The notes: a model not told the origin generated them from the sequence alone. Positions 35,919 to 46,466 are shown, counted from the stretch's first letter. The stretch is DNA of 64,000 nt from Solibaculum mannosilyticum (GCF_015140235.1 NZ_AP023321.1:434001-498000); one strand, 5' to 3'. Program-made: numbers and translations.

Positions 35919-35954
35919 TTTGTGCACAAATTCATTTTCCCGCCTGCGGGAAAA
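35919..35954. promoter_or_regulatory. Palindrome and inverted repeat upstream of gap
   Basis: A perfect 12-bp palindrome TTTGTGCACAAA (35919-35930) is followed by a second dyad, TTTTCCCGC-CT-GCGGGAAAA (35935-35954). Both lie 40-75 bases upstream of the gap -35 box and could be operator sites. The regulator is unknown. The remainder up to 36199 is purine-rich and holds no gene that I can support. Confidence 0.4.
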
Positions 35955-36112
35955 GATGGGGCAAAAGGGGAAGAGAAAGCCGTCCAGAAGCGGAAAAGGC
36001 AAAAACATTTTAAGAGATAAGGCCATAGAATGAAAAAGAAAACAGGAGTCTTTTTGAAAGGAGGAGGGGAACAAAAGGGGATGTTTTTTAAAATTTTCAT
36101 CAGCGGATAAGC

Positions 36113-36140
36113 ACCCATTCTTACCGCGCATCATACAATG
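36113..36140 (+). promoter_or_regulatory. Possible sigma-K-type promoter of the collagen-like gene
   Basis: AC (36113-36114), 17 bases and CATACAATG (36132-36140) fit the AC / CATAnnnT pattern of late mother-cell promoters, which is loose. No good sigma-A pair was found nearby. The gene product is a spore-surface type, which makes this plausible. Confidence 0.35.
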
Positions 36141-36199
36141 CTATAGGATATGACACAACGGAACACGTATCCCAACTACAACTGGAGGCTGTTCGAAAC

Positions 36200-37768
36200 A
36201 TGAATCAATACAATTGCGCAGATTACAATAGGGACTTTTCCAATGCTTTTCGGACGTTTCAAAACGCTTCCTTCCAGCGCCAAGGGTGTTCTTGCCCGCC
36301 TTCCTGCCCCCCGCCGTCCTGTCCGCCGCCTTGTCCACCGCCACCCTGTACTCCGGAGTGCTGCTGCCCGGTAACGGGAATGACCGGGCCGATGGGTCCC
36401 CAGGGTCCAAGGGGTGCCACCGGTGCCACAGGAGCGACCGGCGCCATGGGTCCCCAGGGATTAAGGGGATTCCCGGGCCCGACTGGTCCAATGGGACCCC
36501 AAGGGCCAATCGGGCCACAAGGTGAACCAGGTCCGGCCGGCCCAATGGGACCTCAAGGACCCATTGGTGCGTCAGGTATTACGGGCGTGACTGGTGAGAC
36601 CGGTGCCACCGGTGCTACAGGTGCAACCGGTCCCCAGGGCCCAATCGGCCCTACTGGAGCAACCGGCCCCACTGGTACGACAGGTCCGCAAGGATTTGTC
36701 GGTCCTACCGGTGCCACAGGATCTACTGGTGCAACCGGTTTGCAAGGACCTGCAGGTCCTGTCGGTCCCACCGGAGCTACCGGCCCAACTGGTTTTCAAG
36801 GTATCGCAGGTCCAACCGGCCCAACCGGCCCGACTGGTGTCACCGGCCCGCAGGGTCCGATTGGACTGACTGGTCCTACCGGCCCGACAGGTGCTACTGG
36901 TGCACAGGGTCCTGTCGGCGCCACAGGTGCTACCGGTGCAACTGGCATACAAGGACTTCAGGGCTTGATTGGTCCAACCGGTCTGCAGGGCCCCATTGGC
37001 CCCACCGGCGTAACTGGAGCAACCGGTGCAACGGGTCCCACTGGTACTGGAGCCACCGGTCCAACCGGCCCGACCGGTATCACCGGACCCACTGGTCCGA
37101 CGGGAGCTACAGGAGCCACCGGAGCGACAGGAACAGGAGCAACTGGCCCGACCGGCCCCACCGGTCCCACCGGCCCCACTGGTCCGACGGGAGCTACAGG
37201 AGCGACCGGCCCCGCAGGTGCAGCAGGCGCAATAGGCGCCACCGGTGTGACCGGAGCGACAGGTGCTACCGGTGCCACTGGACCTGTTGTTACCAATGAG
37301 GGATTTTCAGCGTCCTTGCCAGCTCAATCGCTTACCACGAGCAGTCAGCTGACGGGTTGGAACGCAGCAGCTCCGTATCACAATACCGGGAGTTTCAATG
37401 CGACGACTGGTCAGTACACTGTTCCCGTAACAGGGGTATACTCCATTCAGGCAACCGTCAATTATACGACAACGGCGTCAGTCAGTGTATCGTTGGGGAA
37501 TAATGTAAATCCTGCTTTTGTTGTCAGAAGGACCGCTCCGACAACAACGGATCTGGTGTCGGGGTTATTCCCGATTTTGAACGTCAGCGTTACGTTGTTG
37601 ACATTAAGAGCAGTACTCGGCAATGGTACCGTCACTTTGGCGGGAAAAGTCGCACTGAATGCCGGTGATGTACTTGGCTTGTTCTATGAATCGCAAGGAT
37701 TGACCATAGGCCTCAATTTAGGCGGAAATGCCGGCAATATTGTCTGGTCCGTAAATCGACTTAGTTAG
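36200..37768 (+). CDS. Collagen-like protein, BclA-type spore-surface glycoprotein
   Basis: 522 residues. The N-terminus (about 1-60) is rich in Cys and Pro ([13 protein letters not shown]) and has no signal peptide. About 100 Gly-X-Y triplets follow (about 58-368), mostly GPT, GAT and GPQ, broken at two places by the insertion TGTGATG. The C-terminus of about 150 residues, starting [18 protein letters not shown], is a beta-jelly-roll of the BclA C-terminal type that would trimerise. BclA-like proteins form hair-like filaments on exosporia and spore coats and are glycosylated on Thr. Lack of a signal fits assembly in the mother cell. GGAGG precedes the ATG. Confidence 0.88.
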   Translation: MNQYNCADYNRDFSNAFRTFQNASFQRQGCSCPPSCPPPSCPPPCPPPPCTPECCCPVTGMTGPMGPQGPRGATGATGATGAMGPQGLRGFPGPTGPMGPQGPIGPQGEPGPAGPMGPQGPIGASGITGVTGETGATGATGATGPQGPIGPTGATGPTGTTGPQGFVGPTGATGSTGATGLQGPAGPVGPTGATGPTGFQGIAGPTGPTGPTGVTGPQGPIGLTGPTGPTGATGAQGPVGATGATGATGIQGLQGLIGPTGLQGPIGPTGVTGATGATGPTGTGATGPTGPTGITGPTGPTGATGATGATGTGATGPTGPTGPTGPTGPTGATGATGPAGAAGAIGATGVTGATGATGATGPVVTNEGFSASLPAQSLTTSSQLTGWNAAAPYHNTGSFNATTGQYTVPVTGVYSIQATVNYTTTASVSVSLGNNVNPAFVVRRTAPTTTDLVSGLFPILNVSVTLLTLRAVLGNGTVTLAGKVALNAGDVLGLFYESQGLTIGLNLGGNAGNIVWSVNRLS

Positions 37769-37795
37769 TTTCAATTTTTCAAAAAAATAAGATGA

Positions 37796-37841
37796 AGCTG
37801 GGCGCCTCACACTTTGAAAAAGTGCTGAGGCGCTGCTTTTA
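37796..37841 (+). terminator. Terminator after the collagen-like gene
   Basis: AGCTGGGCGCCTCA and TGAGGCGCTGCTTTT pair with an inner CACTTT / AAAGTG stem, followed by TTTT. Confidence 0.8.
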
Positions 37842-38002
37842 TGGGGATCCGTTGCTGTGTCAATAAGACAAAAAGAGGAGCCTTTAGCAAAGAATAATTT
37901 ATATAAAAACTCCGCAAGAAAAGTTTTGCATCATTCAATGGTATTTGTTATAAACTTTTTATTTCAAAACAAGATTTTATTTAGAAATAAAGCTTAAAAT
38001 AA

Positions 38003-38031
38003 TTGACTTAATTTTATTTTATTCGTATAAT
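38003..38031 (+). promoter_or_regulatory. Promoter of the GH92 gene
   Basis: TTGACT (38003-38008), 17 bases, TATAAT (38026-38031), about 85 bases before the ATG at 38119. The stretch 37842-38002 is AT-rich with no gene seen. Confidence 0.8.
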
Positions 38032-38118
38032 AAATCTAAACTTGTGCAAAGACGTCGGGAAGGAACGTGTTTGTACAGAATGTGCATTCTAGAAATTGTG
38101 GAAAAAGGAGTTGTGAAA

Positions 38119-41100
38119 ATGAGTTCGCTGACAAAACGAGTTTTAGGGGTCGCGTTGGCTACCTGTATGATTACAAGCAGCATAGCGGCTTCCGGAGTGG
38201 TTGTCTCCGCTCAGGACAAAGGTCAAACCGATCAGTTTTTCTCGTCGTTTGAGGAGGATGAGGATCTATTTGGATCGGTCAAAGAAAACACCGTCGATGT
38301 AGCAGAGGACGGTTCGCTGCGCTATAAGAATGTAGAGCAGGCGCCCGGTTCCCAATCGGTCGTAGGCGAGTATATCGGCTACTTTGACGAGGTAACCGCC
38401 CGCTATGACGGAAATGGCAGCGGTGAAGGTCTGGCTAAGTTGACCGACCGGGATACTTCCACCAAATATTTGACCAGCGTTTTTGGTTCCGCGAAGCCGA
38501 CAGTGGAGGATCCCCTGTGGATTAACTTTAAAATGACCGAACCTGTTGTGGTGCGCAACTACGCCATCACCTCGGCCAACGACATCCCAGGCCGCGATCC
38601 CGTGGATTGGAAGTTTTACGGTTCCGAGACCGGTGAGGACGGCAGTTGGGTGGAGCTGGATGTTCAAACCAATGCCTCCTTTGCCAACCGTTTCCAGACC
38701 AATGTCTATGCCATTGAAAATGAAACAGCCTATGGATATTACCGTTTGGAGATCAGCAAAAACGGCGGTGAAAATCTTACCCAGATGGCGGAATTTGCCG
38801 TAGGCTCCGGTATCGGCGAAGGAGGCTCCACCGAAGTGGTGGGTATGACCGCCAAATTAGGCGGCGGTCCCGGCTCCACAGTGAGCGGACACAGCTCCAC
38901 CAGCGGATGGACCGGAGATAAGACCTATGTGGCAGGCGGTATCCATATGGGTACCGGAGAAGCTTACAGCAACAATGTCATCTATGACAATTTAAGCATC
39001 GAGGTAAAACCCGATACGCAGCTTTCCTACATGATCTTCCCCCAGTACCAGGGCGGGGATGAGGACTATGATTACGAATATACCAGTATGTACGCCGCCA
39101 TCGACCTGCATTTTACCGATGGCACCTATCTGAGTGAGCTGAATGCCATCGACCAAAACGGCAACGTAGTAGAGGCCAAAGCGCAAGGTGAGTCCAAAAC
39201 CTTAACCACGCGCCAGTGGAACCACATTTATTCCAACATCGGCGACGTAGCAGAGGGAAAGGTCATCGACAAGATTTTAGTAAGCTATAACAAACCCTCC
39301 AACAGCAATAAGATAGAGGATGCCGAGACCGGCGAGGAGATCGACGGCAGCTGGTTCCAGACATTCTTTGACGACATCAGCATCAAAGAGGTGGAGCCGG
39401 TAGAATATGAGCACCTGTCGGACTACGTCAACATTCTCCGCGGCACCAGCAGTTATGAATGGGGCGTTTCCCGCGGACTTACCGTCCCCATGGTCAATAC
39501 CCCCCACGCCTTTAACTTCTGGGTACCTGCCAACAATTCCGGCAGCCCACGTCACTATGACTACCAGCTAACCAAGGACCGCACTTTTAAGCATATCACC
39601 ATCAGCCACGAGGCCAGCTTCTGGATCGGCGACCGTGGTACCTATCAGTTCATGGTCAACACCTCTGTGGACAATCCCACAAAGGACAACGTTCAGGCTT
39701 CAGCTCGCGGTTCGGCCTACACCCACGAGAACGAAGAGGCAAAGGCCCATTATTACAGCGTCACCTTTAATGAGGGGACACCGGCATCCGGTTCCAAACT
39801 GGAACTGACCCCCACCGATCACGCCGCCATGATGCGTTTCACCTTTGACGACACGGCAGCCCATCGCAACGTCATTCTGGACAGCACCATGGGCGAAGCC
39901 AGTGTAGAATTCTCTGAAGACGGCAAGAGCTTCAAGGCCATTTCCCACCACGATGTGGGCAACAACGGCGCCAGCAAGATCTTTGTCTATGGTGAATTCG
40001 ACGTGGCCGGTACTCCCACCGTCACCGACGCCTCCCACGGACAGGCCCTGATTGCCTTCCCGGACGGCACCAAAGAAGTCAACCTGAAGGTTGCTACCTC
40101 TTACATCAGCCACGACCAGGCCAAGCACAATCTGGAGCTTGAGATTTCCGAGGACGATACTTTTGATACCGTCGAGGCACGCGCCCAGCAGACTTGGGAC
40201 GATCAATTGGGGATCGTTGAAATCGAAGATGCCACTTATGAGCAGATGGTCTCCTTCTATTCGGGTATGTACCGCCTGTTCTCGTTCCCCAACACCTTGT
40301 CGGAGAATGTGAACACCAACGAAGATCCCAAGTGGCAGTATCGCAGCCCCTACGGCAGCGATAACAACAATAAGCCCATCAAGGACGGCATTCTTTACTA
40401 CAACAACGGCTTCTGGGATACTTACCGTACCACCTGGGCCGCCTATGCCCTCTTCACTCCCACCAAGGATGCAGAGCTTCTCAACGGATTGTCCCAGCAC
40501 TACATCGACCAGGGATGGATTCCCCGTTGGATCGCCCCCGGCGGAAGTCCCTCCATGGTCGGCACCAGTTCCGACGTCATTTTCGGCGACGCTTTGATGC
40601 GTGGCATCGACTTTGATGTGGACAGTGCATATCTGGCATCGGTGCGAAATGCCAGCTGCGTTACCAATAATCTGACCAACGGCGGCCGTGCCGAGGTTCA
40701 GAATTCCCCTTATTACGGCTATACCGGCAACAACTACGGATCTGGTATGTCCTGGAGCATCGAGAGTTACATCAACGACTACGGCATCGCCAACATGGCG
40801 AAAATCCAGCGGGACCAGATTGCCGATACCGAAAGCGCCGAGTATAAGCACTTCAATGATGAATACGTCTACTATATGAACCGCGCCCAGAACTATGTCA
40901 AGCTCTTTAACCCCAATATAGGCGGTTGGTTCCGCGGCAAGAGCTACGACGGCAAATGGACCACCAGCGATGAAGACTTTGATCCGTTTGAATGGAGCAG
41001 CGATTATACCGAGACCAACGGTTGGAATATGGCCTTCTCTGTGACCCAGGACGGCCAAGGCCTTGCCAATCTTTACGGCGGCCGGGATAAGCTGGCGGAG

Positions 41101-43701
41101 AAACTGGATGAGTATTTTACCACCAGTACAGAATATCATCTGTCCAGCGGCAGCGGCGTCATCCACGAGCAGCGTGAGGCACGGGACAACAAACTGGGCC
41201 AGTACGGCGGCAACAACCAACCTTCCCACCACATTCCCTATATGTATAATTACGCAGGCCAGCCCTATAAGACACAAGAAGTGGTGCGCGATATCGTAAG
41301 CCGTCTGTATGTGGGCAATACCATCGGCCAGGGCTATCCCGGCGATGAGGACAATGGTGAAATGTCGGCTTGGTATCTCTTCTCCGCTCTGGGAATTTAC
41401 CCTGTCAACATGGGCAGTGGAGAATTTGCCATCGGTTCACCCTTGTTTAAAAAGGCCACCATCCATCTGGAGAACGGCAACGATGTGATCATCAATGCCC
41501 CGGAAAACAGCAAAGAAAATCTGTATGTCCAAAGCCTGAAGGTAGAAGGCGAAGATTACGATAAGACTTTCATCACCCACAGTGATCTCATCAACGGCGA
41601 CAAAGACGGCGACGGCAATATCACCCTGGACTTCGAAATGGGCAGTGAACCCTCCGCCTGGGGCACTTCAGAAGAATCCCTGCCCACCTCCATCACCACC
41701 GATGACGAGGTAGCAGAACCCATGGATGATTTCACCTCCGCCAACGTCAAGTTTGTGGATTCGGCTGATGAACTGACCGGCAACAATGCCGGCGTTTATG
41801 CCTCCAACCTGACGAAAGAATCCGCCCGTCTCTTTAACAACACTTCCGACGGAGGTTCGCCTGAATTCTCGCAGAACAACACATCCATTGTCTACTACTT
41901 TGGCAAGAACAACGGCAAAAAAGTAGAACTGTACACCTTAACCAACGTCTCTTCCTCCACCGCCCCCACGGCATGGACTCTGTCCGCCTCCAACGACGGC
42001 GAGACCTGGGTGGAGCTTGACAGCCGTTCGAACGAGTCCTATCGCTGGGATCGCACCGTACGTCCCTTCGCCATCGACAACGATGAAAAGTACGAGTACT
42101 ATAAATTGGACGTCACCGGCGGGGATAAACTGGAAATCTCAGAAATGGAACTTCTGGGTTACATCTCGGAATCCACCGATAAGGATAGCCTGGGTGCTGC
42201 CATTGAATACGCTAAGGGTTACGATGTTACCGGCTATGCCCAGCCCTGCATCGACGCTTTGAACAGCGTCATCGCCGAGGCCGAGGCATTGTACGCCCAG
42301 GAAGATCTGACCGTCAGCCAGATTCTCGACATGATCGACAAGATCAATGCCGCCATCGCCAACCTCCAGCCCATGCGGAACGGCCTTGAGAAGATCGAAG
42401 CCGAGTCCTTTGACGATATGAAGGGCACCATCATTGTGGAAGGCAGCGGTGACCTGATCAACATTGGTTCCTGTTATCCTGACAGCTACATCGGCTATCA
42501 GTATGTGGATTTCACCGGAACTAACGGCACCGATTCCATTACCATCCGCCATTCCGGACCTAACGGTGACGTAGACGACACCGCCCGTGTGGAAGTCCGT
42601 CTGGATTCCCCTGACGGAGAACTGATGGGTACCATCTATGTACCGCCCACAGGAAGCTGGAGCAATTATCAGGAGGTTACCGGTAAACTGGATAAGACCA
42701 TCACCGGCACCCATACCATTTACTTTGTGCTCAAGGCGGAGAGCAAATTTGTCGGTAACTTTGACTACTTCCTTTTCCACGAGAAGGAATCCCTGGACGA
42801 TAAACCGGTTATCGATCTGAAACTGGATCGTGATCCGGCGATCTACGAGATCAATGAAAACTTCACCATGACCTTTAAGACCGCCGATTCTATCAGTGAT
42901 ATCCTGCTTCAAAACGAAGGCGGCAAATGGATTTCCAAGACCGCTATCAAGTCGGTCAACAATGGCGACGGAACAAAGTCCTGGACTGTCAAGGCATCCC
43001 TGGGCACCCCTGGAGAAGACCGCACTCTGCGCATCTTCCTGAAGGATGACAGAGGTATGATTGAGAATTCCGGTGTGGATGCCGTTCTGATGGTGGCGGT
43101 ATTTGCCGTGTCGCCCGTTCTGGAGGCCAAAGTGGACCGTGACCCGGCTGCTTATAAGATCAATGAAGACATCACCTTCACCATCACCACATCCAAGGAT
43201 GTGGAGCAGCTTAAGCTCACCAATGAGCGCGGCAAGACCATTGGCCTGAAATCCAGCGCCTACGACGATTCCGGCGATAACCGTGTCTGGACTCTGGTAG
43301 CCAGCGTGGGAACCATCGGCGAACGCACCTTTGGCATCTCGGCTAAACAGGATGGTTATTGGCAGGATTCGGAGAAGTCGGTGAATGTGACCATCGAAGC
43401 GACGGCAGAAGCGCTGTTGTACGAAGCTATTTTCCAAGCCGATGAAGTGGCTGTCAATGAACCGGTTCAGGTACGGGCTGTCACTTCCTTGGGAGTGACC
43501 AAACTGGGCGTCCGAAACGAAAACGGCCGGGCCGTCAGCTTCACAGTGGACAGCTGTGTGGACGAGGGGGACGAGCGCATTTGGACCATCAGCTTGTCTT
43601 TTGGAACGGCAGGAGACCGCCTGTTCGATTTTGTGGCTGCCGATGAATCCGGAAAATGGCTGGGATACAGTGTTCAGGATTCCATCTTGGTAACCAAATA
43701 G
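38119..43701 (+). CDS. Secreted multidomain GH92-family alpha-mannosidase
   Basis: 1860 residues from the ATG at 38119 (AAAGGAG 8 bases upstream). Layout: signal peptide (about 1-33); F5/8C or CBM32-like domain (about 81-230); beta-sandwich; GH92 catalytic region (about 430-1185). That region contains NGFWDTYRTTWAAYALFTP (about 762) and GDEDNGEMSAWYLFSALG (about 1075), which carries the catalytic acidic residues of the family. Then come a second CBM32-like domain (about 1212-1351), a FIVAR helical domain (about 1354-1418), a CBM6-like domain (about 1424-1558) and three related C-terminal modules (about 1561-1860). GH92 enzymes are calcium-dependent exo-acting mannosidases that trim host or fungal mannans and N-glycans. 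No sortase motif; the end is VQDSILVTK. Confidence 0.9.
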   Translation: MSSLTKRVLGVALATCMITSSIAASGVVVSAQDKGQTDQFFSSFEEDEDLFGSVKENTVDVAEDGSLRYKNVEQAPGSQSVVGEYIGYFDEVTARYDGNGSGEGLAKLTDRDTSTKYLTSVFGSAKPTVEDPLWINFKMTEPVVVRNYAITSANDIPGRDPVDWKFYGSETGEDGSWVELDVQTNASFANRFQTNVYAIENETAYGYYRLEISKNGGENLTQMAEFAVGSGIGEGGSTEVVGMTAKLGGGPGSTVSGHSSTSGWTGDKTYVAGGIHMGTGEAYSNNVIYDNLSIEVKPDTQLSYMIFPQYQGGDEDYDYEYTSMYAAIDLHFTDGTYLSELNAIDQNGNVVEAKAQGESKTLTTRQWNHIYSNIGDVAEGKVIDKILVSYNKPSNSNKIEDAETGEEIDGSWFQTFFDDISIKEVEPVEYEHLSDYVNILRGTSSYEWGVSRGLTVPMVNTPHAFNFWVPANNSGSPRHYDYQLTKDRTFKHITISHEASFWIGDRGTYQFMVNTSVDNPTKDNVQASARGSAYTHENEEAKAHYYSVTFNEGTPASGSKLELTPTDHAAMMRFTFDDTAAHRNVILDSTMGEASVEFSEDGKSFKAISHHDVGNNGASKIFVYGEFDVAGTPTVTDASHGQALIAFPDGTKEVNLKVATSYISHDQAKHNLELEISEDDTFDTVEARAQQTWDDQLGIVEIEDATYEQMVSFYSGMYRLFSFPNTLSENVNTNEDPKWQYRSPYGSDNNNKPIKDGILYYNNGFWDTYRTTWAAYALFTPTKDAELLNGLSQHYIDQGWIPRWIAPGGSPSMVGTSSDVIFGDALMRGIDFDVDSAYLASVRNASCVTNNLTNGGRAEVQNSPYYGYTGNNYGSGMSWSIESYINDYGIANMAKIQRDQIADTESAEYKHFNDEYVYYMNRAQNYVKLFNPNIGGWFRGKSYDGKWTTSDEDFDPFEWSSDYTETNGWNMAFSVTQDGQGLANLYGGRDKLAEKLDEYFTTSTEYHLSSGSGVIHEQREARDNKLGQYGGNNQPSHHIPYMYNYAGQPYKTQEVVRDIVSRLYVGNTIGQGYPGDEDNGEMSAWYLFSALGIYPVNMGSGEFAIGSPLFKKATIHLENGNDVIINAPENSKENLYVQSLKVEGEDYDKTFITHSDLINGDKDGDGNITLDFEMGSEPSAWGTSEESLPTSITTDDEVAEPMDDFTSANVKFVDSADELTGNNAGVYASNLTKESARLFNNTSDGGSPEFSQNNTSIVYYFGKNNGKKVELYTLTNVSSSTAPTAWTLSASNDGETWVELDSRSNESYRWDRTVRPFAIDNDEKYEYYKLDVTGGDKLEISEMELLGYISESTDKDSLGAAIEYAKGYDVTGYAQPCIDALNSVIAEAEALYAQEDLTVSQILDMIDKINAAIANLQPMRNGLEKIEAESFDDMKGTIIVEGSGDLINIGSCYPDSYIGYQYVDFTGTNGTDSITIRHSGPNGDVDDTARVEVRLDSPDGELMGTIYVPPTGSWSNYQEVTGKLDKTITGTHTIYFVLKAESKFVGNFDYFLFHEKESLDDKPVIDLKLDRDPAIYEINENFTMTFKTADSISDILLQNEGGKWISKTAIKSVNNGDGTKSWTVKASLGTPGEDRTLRIFLKDDRGMIENSGVDAVLMVAVFAVSPVLEAKVDRDPAAYKINEDITFTITTSKDVEQLKLTNERGKTIGLKSSAYDDSGDNRVWTLVASVGTIGERTFGISAKQDGYWQDSEKSVNVTIEATAEALLYEAIFQADEVAVNEPVQVRAVTSLGVTKLGVRNENGRAVSFTVDSCVDEGDERIWTISLSFGTAGDRLFDFVAADESGKWLGYSVQDSILVTK

Positions 43702-43723
43702 GTTTATCTTTAAAAGGAAACGT

Positions 43724-43763
43724 TCCCCGGTGCTGCAAGTTCAGCGGCACCGGGGATTTTTTT
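43724..43763 (+). terminator. Terminator after the GH92 gene
   Basis: TCCCCGGTGC and GCACCGGGGA form a 10-bp stem (loop 13) followed by seven Ts. From here to 44007 I see only AT-rich sequence with no gene. Confidence 0.9.
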
Positions 43764-44007
43764 GAGAAAGGGAAAAAGGAATCTGGAATTTTGTCAGCCT
43801 TCTCCAAAAACTACAAGCTGGTTTTAGGAGGCATGTCTCTTTTGCTTTTTTGAAAGGAGAAAAAAGAGAAAAAAACATCAAAAAAGCACATTTTTCCGGT
43901 TTGTACAGGTGCCGGTCAAACCGACGTAAAAACAGGGAAAAGTCGACAGAAAGGGCTTGTTTTTCAGCAAAATTCCAAAAAAAATATATTATTTCGGGCC
44001 AAGTCTG

Positions 44008-44036
44008 TTGACTTATTCCAGCTTTATGCATATAAT
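44008..44036 (+). promoter_or_regulatory. Promoter of secDF
   Basis: TTGACT (44008-44013), 17 bases, TATAAT (44031-44036), about 90 bases before secD. Confidence 0.85.
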
Positions 44037-44124
44037 AGTGACATTAGTGTTTCGTTTCTTTGGCGGTATAGCTGTTCCTGTCTGGTTACGAGAACACAGA
44101 TCAGTAGAATATGGAGGATTGGCA

Positions 44125-45510
44125 ATGAAGCGAGTTGGAAAACCGGTATTTTTCATTGTGGCCATCCTGATTGTCGCTTTAGCTGTGACGTCGTTCTGCG
44201 GCATCCACTATAGCTATGGCGACACGGACAATGTGGTCATTAAGGGAGCCGGGGATATCCGTTGGGGTATCGATATCCGAGGCGGCGTAGACGTCACCTT
44301 CCGTCCAGAGGAAGGCTATGACGCCGAGGACAAGGACATGGATGCAGCAAAATCCATCATTGAAACCCGTCTGGTAAACCAGAACATCACCGACTACGAG
44401 CTGTATGTCGACTACAACAAAGACCGTATCATCCTGCGATTCCCGTGGAAGTCGGATGAAACCGATTTTGATGCTTCTAAGGCAATTCAGGAATTGGGCG
44501 AGACGGCTTACTTAAGCTTCCGCGAGGGAACCGATACCAATGAGAACGGCGAACCTACAGGGGAGCTCATCTTGGACGGCCAGCATGTCGTCAATGCCGA
44601 GGCAGCTATCGACAATTCCAGTGGTACTGCTCAGTATGTCGTATCCTTGGAGTTTGACGACGAAGGCAAAGAGAAGTTTTCAGAAGCCACCGGCCGTCTG
44701 GTTGGCAAGAGCATTTCCATTTGGATGGACAACCAGCTGATCTCGGCCCCCACTGTAAACTCCCAGATTAACGACAACAAGTGCCAGATTCAGGGTAACT
44801 TTGACGCCGACAGCGCCAAAGAACTGGCCAGCAAAATCAAAGCCGGCGCTTTGCCCTTCAAGTTGGAAACCGATTCCTATGGCACTGTTAATCCCACTTT
44901 GGGCATGAAAGCCAGAGATTCCATGGCAATCGCCGGTGCAATCGCTTTGGCCCTCATCGTGGTATTCATGGTACTCTACTACCGTCTGCCGGGTGCAGTA
45001 GCGTCCATCGCTTTGATTGGTCAGGCCGCTGGCGCCATCGCCGCTGTATCGGGTTATTTCTCCTTCTTCCCAAGCTTTACGTTAACCTTGCCGGGTATTG
45101 CCGGTATCATCCTATCCATTGGTATGGGCGTCGACTGTAACGTCATCACCAATGAACGTATTAAGGAAGAGATCCGAGCCGGCAAAACCATCGACGGCGC
45201 CATCGACGCCGGTAATAAGAACAGCTTTGCAGCCATCTTTGACGGCAACTTAACAAACGTCATTGTGGCAGTTATCCTGATGGGCGTATTTGGCCCTCCG
45301 GAGAGTCTCTTTGCAAAAATTCTGAGTCCCATTCTTTCGTTCTTCGGTCCGGCCGCAACCGGCGCTGTGTACTCCTTCGGTTACACTTTACTGTGCGGCG
45401 TTATCTTGAACTTTATCTTTGGCCTCGGCGCATCCCGCCTGATGCTCAAGTCAATTGCCAGGTTTAAGATCTTTAGAAAGCCCTGGCTGTATGGAGGTGA
45501 TGCGAAATGA
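44125..45510 (+). CDS. secD: Protein translocase subunit SecD
   Basis: 461 residues from the ATG at 44125 (GGAGG upstream); the open frame upstream overlaps the promoter and is not coding. One N-terminal membrane segment is followed by a large extracellular P1-type domain (about 35-270) that opens with IRWGIDIRGGVDVTFRPEE. Five membrane segments follow, with PTLGMKARDSMAIAGAIAL and GMGVDCNVITNERIKEEIR, the conserved GxD region of the RND/SecDF fold. It uses proton motive force to help release exported proteins from SecYEG. It overlaps secF by ATGA. Confidence 0.95.
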   Translation: MKRVGKPVFFIVAILIVALAVTSFCGIHYSYGDTDNVVIKGAGDIRWGIDIRGGVDVTFRPEEGYDAEDKDMDAAKSIIETRLVNQNITDYELYVDYNKDRIILRFPWKSDETDFDASKAIQELGETAYLSFREGTDTNENGEPTGELILDGQHVVNAEAAIDNSSGTAQYVVSLEFDDEGKEKFSEATGRLVGKSISIWMDNQLISAPTVNSQINDNKCQIQGNFDADSAKELASKIKAGALPFKLETDSYGTVNPTLGMKARDSMAIAGAIALALIVVFMVLYYRLPGAVASIALIGQAAGAIAAVSGYFSFFPSFTLTLPGIAGIILSIGMGVDCNVITNERIKEEIRAGKTIDGAIDAGNKNSFAAIFDGNLTNVIVAVILMGVFGPPESLFAKILSPILSFFGPAATGAVYSFGYTLLCGVILNFIFGLGASRLMLKSIARFKIFRKPWLYGGDAK

Positions 45511-46466
45511 AAAAGAAAATGAACATCGATTATGTCGGCAAGAAAAAGTACTTTTTCATTTTGTCCTTGACCTTGATTGTTCTTGGCCTGATTTTTAACA
45601 TCATCTTCGGAACCCAGATGGATATCCAATTTAAGGGCGGTACCATGGTCTCCTACACCTTCCAGGGTGATATCGACAAGGATGAGGCTGCAAAATTAGT
45701 GGAGGATACCATTGGCCAGCAGGTCACTGTGTCCATCACCGATGACCGTGCCACCAATTCCAACAAAATGTCGATTGACCTGCCCGGCGACAAGGAATTG
45801 ACCCCTGAGAATCAGGATAAGCTTTCAGAAGCCATGAGCGAGAAATATGCAGATAACCAGATTGAATTCCTGGAAGCAAACTCGGTCGACCCGACGATGG
45901 GCAGTGAGTTCTTTGCCAAATGTATGGTAGCAGTCGGCTTAGCAGCTATTTTCCTGATCCTGTACATTGGCATCCGTTTCCGTAAGATCGGCGGTATCTC
46001 GGCCGGTATCATGGCCATTATCGCCCTGCTGCATGATATCACCATTGTTTACTTTGTGTTTGTAGTAACCCGCATTCCGGTGGATGATAACTTTATCGCA
46101 GTTATCCTGACCATTTTGGGTTACTCCATCAACAGTACCATCGTTATCTACGACCGTATTCGTGAGAACCGCCGTCTGATGGGCCCGAAGGCCGAGATCG
46201 GCGAAGTGGTCAACCGGAGTATCAACCAATCGTTTACTCGTTCCATCTTCACCAGTGCTACGACCTTTGTGGCCATTGGGACGGTGGCTGTAGTGGCGAT
46301 CATTACAGGCGTCACTTCGATCATCAGTTTCGCCCTTCCCATGATGGTGGGTATTGTGTGCGGTTGTTACACATCCCTGTGCATCGCAGGACCGTTGTGG
46401 GTGACATGGCGCCGTCATAAGCTCAAGAAGCAGGAAGATGTTAAAGTCCAGAAGGCGGAAAACTAA
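45507..46466 (+). CDS. secF: Protein translocase subunit SecF
   Basis: 319 residues with six membrane segments. The start contains the first membrane helix and DIQFKGGTMVSYTFQGD, followed by an extracellular domain. Then come SVDPTMGSEFFAKCMVAVGLA, the GYSINSTIVIYDRIRENRR motif, and NRSINQSFTRSIFTSATTF, all typical of SecF. It acts together with SecD. Separate secD and secF genes are usual outside Bacillus. Coupled to secD by a 4-base overlap. Confidence 0.95.
   Translation: MKKKMNIDYVGKKKYFFILSLTLIVLGLIFNIIFGTQMDIQFKGGTMVSYTFQGDIDKDEAAKLVEDTIGQQVTVSITDDRATNSNKMSIDLPGDKELTPENQDKLSEAMSEKYADNQIEFLEANSVDPTMGSEFFAKCMVAVGLAAIFLILYIGIRFRKIGGISAGIMAIIALLHDITIVYFVFVVTRIPVDDNFIAVILTILGYSINSTIVIYDRIRENRRLMGPKAEIGEVVNRSINQSFTRSIFTSATTFVAIGTVAVVAIITGVTSIISFALPMMVGIVCGCYTSLCIAGPLWVTWRRHKLKKQEDVKVQKAEN

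Noticed and set aside
36375-37290. Proline/valine-rich minus-strand frames and DNA repeats in the collagen region
   Set aside because: They are reverse complements of Gly-Pro-Thr triplets. The repeats are coding triplets of a collagen-like domain and not a satellite or CRISPR array; there are no spaced identical repeats.
39700-41277. Open frame of 525 codons opposite the GH92 catalytic domain
   Set aside because: The GH92 frame carries clear catalytic motifs; the opposite frame is a by-product of codon choice without a ribosome binding site. The same holds for 42139-43437.
43829-43852. AGGAGG followed by ATG upstream of the secD promoter
   Set aside because: The frame stops after six codons and the region is low-complexity purine-rich sequence; no support for a peptide.
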